Source: an uncultured Oscillospiraceae bacterium (GTDB lineage: Bacteria > Bacillota > Clostridia > Oscillospirales > Ruminococcaceae). From it: 34,725 nucleotides of DNA. Position numbers and translations under genes: made by a program. The stretch is taken from positions 914 to 35,638 of the forward strand of contig CAJUSD010000034.1 of assembly GCA_910589145.1 (NCBI GenBank). Direction: 5' to 3'. This document shows positions 31,326 through 34,725 of this stretch, one piece after another. Under the pieces are notes generated by a model. The model was given only the letters and a program-made list of their open reading frames with translations, searched no databases and was not told the DNA's origin. Numbering within the stretch: the stretch's first letter is position 1; the number at the start of each line of letters is the position of its first letter.

Positions 31326-31357
31326 GTGGAACAGAAATTTGTAAGTTTCTGCTCCAC
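31326..31357 (-). terminator. Recurrent CAGAAA hairpin, copy 3
   Basis: GTGGAACAGAAA (31326-31337) pairs with TTTCTGCTCCAC (31346-31357), with one G-U pair on the minus-strand RNA. It lies 12 bases past the lipoprotein stop at 31370. The stem sequence recurs at 32357-32390 and, diverged, at 33365-33399. Confidence 0.6.
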
Positions 31358-31369
31358 ATTTACAATTCA

Positions 31370-32290
31370 CTAGCTAATAGGATTTGTTTCTGCATCTATT
31401 GTGGTAAATAAAGATTCTGCAACATCTGACTGATAAATTGCCCGAATTTCCTCCGGCGTCAAAAACAGCCAAAGCACCGTTTGGCTATACGAATCTGCAG
31501 GAAAATAACGTTCTCCTTTTTCCGTATCTACCGGGAAGAATCCATTTAGTGTTTCTGAGAGAACCTGTTTTTCATATTCCTGACGCAGCTGTGCAATCTG
31601 TTGCAAAATTTCTTTGCGCCGTGGTTCCCATTTTTCGTTCCATTGATTTTCCGCTTTGGTAAATTCACTATTCATTTCTATCACATTTGAGTTGGTATTG
31701 ATTCCCATTTCTTCAAATTCTTTAACAGAATCAAAATGACGGAGCTGATTAAATTCTTCTTCAAGCTGGTCAATTTCAAGGCTGTCCTTTAATATAAGCC
31801 GAACGTCAAGCTCCTCTGGCCATTCCTGGTTTGGCGTTTCATCAGAAATAATCTTCTGTAGTAGTTCAGAATATAGAACAGTGGGGGAATCTATATATGT
31901 TTGTCTGCTCTCATGGCTATTCTTTTTCGGCTGGTTTGAAGAAGGGATTTCCGACTGTGCAGGGGGTGCAGTGGATTCACTGGAAATACCTGTCTGAGAT
32001 GATTGGACTGGGAGAGAGGGCTGCACAAAATGTGGAATGGATTCTTGGGATGGCATCTGCAATGAAGAGGAAGATAACTCCATTTTTGATGGGGTAGATG
32101 ATTGCAGGGAAGTAGAACCAACTAAAGTATTTGAATTTTGCGAGGAAGAAGATTTGGAAACTTCCACTGAAGATGAGTGAAAAGAAGAAATTTCTGATAA
32201 AGAGGATGCCGCCTTCTCATCCATGCGGGTACAAGAACATATGGATGTCAGCAAAGAAAAAGAAATGATTGCAACTATCAAGTATCTCAT
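31370..32290 (-). CDS. Ser-rich lipoprotein of unknown function
   Basis: A 306-residue lipoprotein: hydrophobic signal ending in the lipobox ICSC (Cys near 20), then a Ser/Pro/Gln-rich, probably extended region to about residue 130, then a helical C-terminal domain. The helices EIDQLEEEFNQLRHF and ENQWNEKWEPRRKEILQQIAQ, with QEYEKQVLSE, look coiled-coil-like. They are followed by FFPVDTEKGERYFPADSYSQ and an end LFLTPEEIRAIY. It is probably displayed on the cell surface. GGAGG lies just upstream. It has its own promoter, which closely resembles that of the upstream frameshifted gene. I do not recognise the family. Confidence 0.8.
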   Translation of the reverse strand: MRYLIVAIISFSLLTSICSCTRMDEKAASSLSEISSFHSSSVEVSKSSSSQNSNTLVGSTSLQSSTPSKMELSSSSLQMPSQESIPHFVQPSLPVQSSQTGISSESTAPPAQSEIPSSNQPKKNSHESRQTYIDSPTVLYSELLQKIISDETPNQEWPEELDVRLILKDSLEIDQLEEEFNQLRHFDSVKEFEEMGINTNSNVIEMNSEFTKAENQWNEKWEPRRKEILQQIAQLRQEYEKQVLSETLNGFFPVDTEKGERYFPADSYSQTVLWLFLTPEEIRAIYQSDVAESLFTTIDAETNPIS

Positions 32291-32311
32291 GATTCATACC
32301 TCCTTCAGCTA

Positions 32312-32341
32312 TTATATCGACTAATTTTGACATAAGTAAAG
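32312..32341 (-). promoter_or_regulatory. Promoter of the Ser-rich lipoprotein gene
   Basis: Minus strand TTTACT (32336-32341), 18-base spacer, TATAAT (32312-32317). The boxes and the spacer segment ATTAGTCGA are shared with the promoter at 33320-33349. Confidence 0.6.
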
Positions 32342-32356
32342 TGCATTCTATGAAAC

Positions 32357-32390
32357 TGAGGAACAGAAATTTTTATGTTTCTGCTCCTCA
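32357..32390 (-). terminator. Recurrent CAGAAA hairpin, copy 2
   Basis: TGAGGAACAGAAA (32357-32369) pairs with TTTCTGCTCCTCA (32378-32390), again fully paired (one G-U) only on the minus-strand RNA. It lies between the frameshifted gene and the Ser-rich lipoprotein gene. Confidence 0.6.
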
Positions 32391-32407
32391 TATTTATTTG
32401 TAAACCA

Positions 32408-33270
32408 TTAATCCTTTCTTTCTTCCTGTCGGTCAAAAATGGTCATCCATTCATTAAGCGTCATACTTTTGGAATCTTCCAACTGGGATGGGAACATTTT
32501 AAGTGATTCAGCCAACAAGTCGTTTAAAGAAGGGATTTCACCAGCCAAAGATGAGAAGCTCTGCCCGGTCAGCTTTGAAGTTTCATTGACGCTTTTAATA
32601 TAGTCCTCTCTGCTTTGTGCATAACAGTCTTTAATGGTTGCTTTCACATTGTCAACGCAGGAACCCGCTCCCATTTCTTTATAAATTGTTGACATACTCT
32701 TTAAAAGTTCTTCCTGATAGGCGTGTTCTTTCATTTGTGGGGGAGTGAATTGTTTGTCCTGTGCAATCCCTTTTTCGTTAAGGTGGTTTAACTCTACCTG
32801 CAAAGCTAAAGCCGTTAAAAAGTCATCGCCTGGCTCTGGGCTGAAGAAAATCGGATCAACTCCCTGGTCATATCCATACATAACACACATAAAATCTTTT
32901 CCATAAAGTTTCATGTGATATTCCAAGGTAGTTTGTTCCGGCGGTATGTACTCCCGCGGGCTGAGAACCCCTCTTTCTTCCAGATAGTCAGTCAGCTTAT
33001 CGCCTTCTTTTTGGGTCAGATGCTCCAAATTGAAATTTTTACGGATATAATCCTTTTCTTCCCTGTTTAAACTCCGGTTCAGTGTACCCGGAACCCCCAG
33101 TACGGCAGTTTCCGGCGGACGGACATTTTTTACACAAAAACTGCGTTGGACATTTTACCTTTAAAATCAGAATTTTTTGCCAGTTCCGCCTGCTCCTGAT
33201 TGATAGGGATTCCATCTTTCACAAAAATCTGCGTTGGACGCCGCCTGGTTGTTGTGACTGACATTGACAT
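32408..33270 (-). pseudogene. Frameshifted gene of unknown function (about 287 codons)
   Basis: Two frames join into one gene. The first starts at ATG 33270 (AAAGGAG 8 bases upstream), reads MSMSVTTTRRRPTQIFVKDG to MSNAVFV and stops at TAA 33130-33132. The second, shifted by one, picks up with KNVRPPETAVLGVPGTLNRS and continues for about 235 residues to LNEWMTIFDRQEERKD. It has no start codon near its beginning; only a TTG at 33028 follows. Removing one GT from the GTGT at the junction restores VFVKNVRPP, so a 2-base duplication explains the break. The protein is cytoplasmic, charged and helical, with no motif I recognise. It may be dead or expressed as a truncated form. Confidence 0.65.
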
Positions 33271-33319
33271 TTCATCAGCTCCTTTAATACAACGATATCC
33301 CAGTATTTTGCTATTATCT

Positions 33320-33349
33320 ATTCTATCGACTGATTTCGATAGAAGTAAA
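33320..33349 (-). promoter_or_regulatory. Promoter of the frameshifted gene
   Basis: Minus strand TTTACT (33344-33349), 18-base spacer, TAGAAT (33320-33325). It is homologous to the promoter at 32312-32341. Its spacer also contains TCGA-AATCAG-TCGA and the palindromic ATCGAAATC/GATT-like half sites. Confidence 0.55.
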
Positions 33350-33364
33350 GTGTTTTTTATAAAA

Positions 33365-33399
33365 CTGTGGAGCAAAACTGATATATTTCTGCTCCACAG
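33365..33399 (-). terminator. Recurrent hairpin, copy 1 (after the propeller-like lipoprotein gene)
   Basis: CTGTGGAGCA (33365-33374) pairs perfectly with TGCTCCACAG (33390-33399). On the minus strand it is followed by TTTTAT. It lies 22 bases past the stop at 33422. Confidence 0.7.
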
Positions 33400-33421
33400 C
33401 AGTATTTTTATTGATTGAAAA

Positions 33422-34696
33422 TTATTCAACAGATGATGAAATAAGATAAGAAATATCCACAGCTTCTTTTTCAAAGGCTTGCGGAGAAATATAATAATAG
33501 TTCCCTTCTGGTTCCGCTTCCTTTGCTGCACTTGTATTGGAAGGGTTTACTTTTAAAATTAAACTGTTATCCTCTCCTACGGAAAGAGACAGCAATGTAT
33601 TATCTCCAATATTTTCTAATCTTTTCCAAGGAAGCTCCTTTAAATCCAATGTATCTGGTTCAAACCGTATAATAGCCTTTCTTCCATAATCAAGAAGAAA
33701 TAAATCCTTTTCGGTATTATAAAAAGAGTTGCATTTTGAATAAATTACTGACTCTAGCTCATCATAAATTAAGGATGCAATTATTTTTGATGTATCTCCC
33801 TCAGCTTGAACAATAAATGACCCCTGGGAACTATCATGTTGGATATAGAAACAACCATTATCAAGAGCTACCAAATATCCGGGACAATAGTCTTGATAAT
33901 AACGAGATTTATATTCAGAAATTTCACTCGGCAAAATAATTTTTTCCTTTTGATTCCCTTCTAAATCATACCCTAGAAGATAATGTTCCTTTTGCACTGT
34001 ATTAATAGGCTTTGTTATATAAACCCATATCATATTATTATGATATGAAGCCGCATTTACATAATCTTCTGTCTCAAACTCTATAACAGGTTTCATAGTA
34101 TCTTCTATACAGTTATAGCGATAAACCCCTTGAGTTGAATATCCGTCCCAGTTTTTCATCCATATTAGAAATTCGTTTTGACTGAGCCATTCTAATTGAG
34201 ATGTTATCATCCCTCTGCTTCCATAATTATAACCTTTTTTAAGAGTTTTTTGGTTAAAGTCATAAATATATGTTCCAATTTCAGGCTGCGGAGTAGGATT
34301 AAGAGAAAGATTAACTGGTTGTGTGTCCATTCCTACTATATACAGTTTTCCATCTTGCAATAAACAGGAACCATTATGGTAATCTGCAACATTCATATTT
34401 TGCTGAAATTTTTCTGTATCATTGGTAAGGGTTTTGCTCTTTAAATTATATGTTCCATATTGTATATTTTTTTTGTGAAGTGTATATTTATCACGTTCCC
34501 TTCCTTCTAACGTTTCCTCAGTCTCTCCAGCATAACAGATGTAAGCTGTATCCTTATCCAGTGCAAGAATTTTAACTGATTCTGGATATTGTATATTAAA
34601 ATGTAATTCTTGAATAGTATTATCTTTAATCGGTTGACAGGATGCCAAAATAACGCACAGAGAGATTAAGCAGAAAGATTTGATAAATAGTTTCAT
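33422..34696 (-). CDS. Lipoprotein with beta-propeller-like body
   Basis: A 424-residue lipoprotein (lipobox LASC, Cys at residue 20). The body consists of repeated short strands with turns such as DGKLYIVGMD, YDFNQKTLKKGY, YRYNCIEDTMKPV, LGYDLEGNQKEKI and RFEPDTLDLKELPW. Such a spacing suggests a beta-propeller that displays ligand-binding loops outside the cell. There are no catalytic residues I can point to. GGAAGG lies about 7 bases before the ATG, and the gene's promoter is beyond the window. Codon use is AT-rich compared with the metabolic genes in the centre. The partial lipoprotein at the left edge has a similar style. Confidence 0.82.
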   Translation of the reverse strand: MKLFIKSFCLISLCVILASCQPIKDNTIQELHFNIQYPESVKILALDKDTAYICYAGETEETLEGRERDKYTLHKKNIQYGTYNLKSKTLTNDTEKFQQNMNVADYHNGSCLLQDGKLYIVGMDTQPVNLSLNPTPQPEIGTYIYDFNQKTLKKGYNYGSRGMITSQLEWLSQNEFLIWMKNWDGYSTQGVYRYNCIEDTMKPVIEFETEDYVNAASYHNNMIWVYITKPINTVQKEHYLLGYDLEGNQKEKIILPSEISEYKSRYYQDYCPGYLVALDNGCFYIQHDSSQGSFIVQAEGDTSKIIASLIYDELESVIYSKCNSFYNTEKDLFLLDYGRKAIIRFEPDTLDLKELPWKRLENIGDNTLLSLSVGEDNSLILKVNPSNTSAAKEAEPEGNYYYISPQAFEKEAVDISYLISSSVE

Positions 34697-34725
34697 TTTA
34701 TTTCCTTCCCATTCGTATAATTTTC

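Overview
The window looks like a chromosomal segment from an anaerobic, probably spore-forming Clostridia (Bacillota). An Oscillospiraceae-like lineage is my best guess from protein style, not a proven placement. Supporting signs are moderate GC content, strong GGAGG ribosome sites with several GTG/TTG starts, housekeeping promoters of the TTGACA/TATAAT type, a VanW protein, a clostridial-type serine operon, a YitT-family protein, a small-protein cluster behind a sigma-E-like promoter, and a tRNA-Leu gene without encoded CCA.

Layout. 1-2.8 kb is AT-rich accessory DNA: a truncated lipoprotein gene, a ricin-lectin/M23 peptidase gene, and a CBM9-like gene lying between two related 84-90 bp MITE-like inverted-repeat elements. 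3.0-4.1 kb encodes a secreted protein made of fifteen 18-residue repeats. 4.4-6.7 kb is the serine operon serC-serA. 7-9.7 kb holds an XRE regulator, a decayed HD-domain gene, a metallophosphoesterase and a TPR protein. 9.7-15.5 kb is a MoxR ATPase / DUF58 / transglutaminase membrane operon with overlapping starts and stops, extended by a DUF6273-like gene. 15.6-18.2 kb holds tRNA-Leu(UAA) with its terminator, a VanW protein and a GH3 beta-N-acetylhexosaminidase lipoprotein whose stop codon abuts a third MITE-like element. 18.4-21.3 kb carries an MFS transporter, three small conserved-looking proteins read leftward from a sigma-E-like promoter, and a YfcE-type phosphoesterase. 21.4-25.1 kb holds a sigma-54-activator-like regulator with a ruined ATPase site, and ilvD. 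25.2-25.75 kb is gene-free and contains a strong RNA hairpin. 25.75-27.8 kb has a MATE exporter facing a YitT protein. 28-28.35 kb is a run of non-coding hairpins. 28.35-30.6 kb is an amino-acid ABC transporter operon with a perfect ARG box, whose binding protein has its two halves in swapped order. 30.8-34.7 kb is another AT-rich accessory block: two Ser-rich or propeller-like lipoproteins and one frameshifted gene, separated by copies of the same hairpin-plus-promoter spacer.

How the genes work together: serC and serA make serine from 3-phosphoglycerate. ilvD serves branched-chain amino-acid synthesis. The ABC transporter probably imports a basic amino acid under arginine control. MoxR/DUF58/transglutaminase, VanW, GH3 and M23 are all envelope-facing. 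The most unusual items are the permuted binding protein, the degenerate sigma-54-type regulator, the 18-residue repeat protein and the iterated spacer cassettes at the right end. All family names come from reading motifs by eye; no database search was possible.
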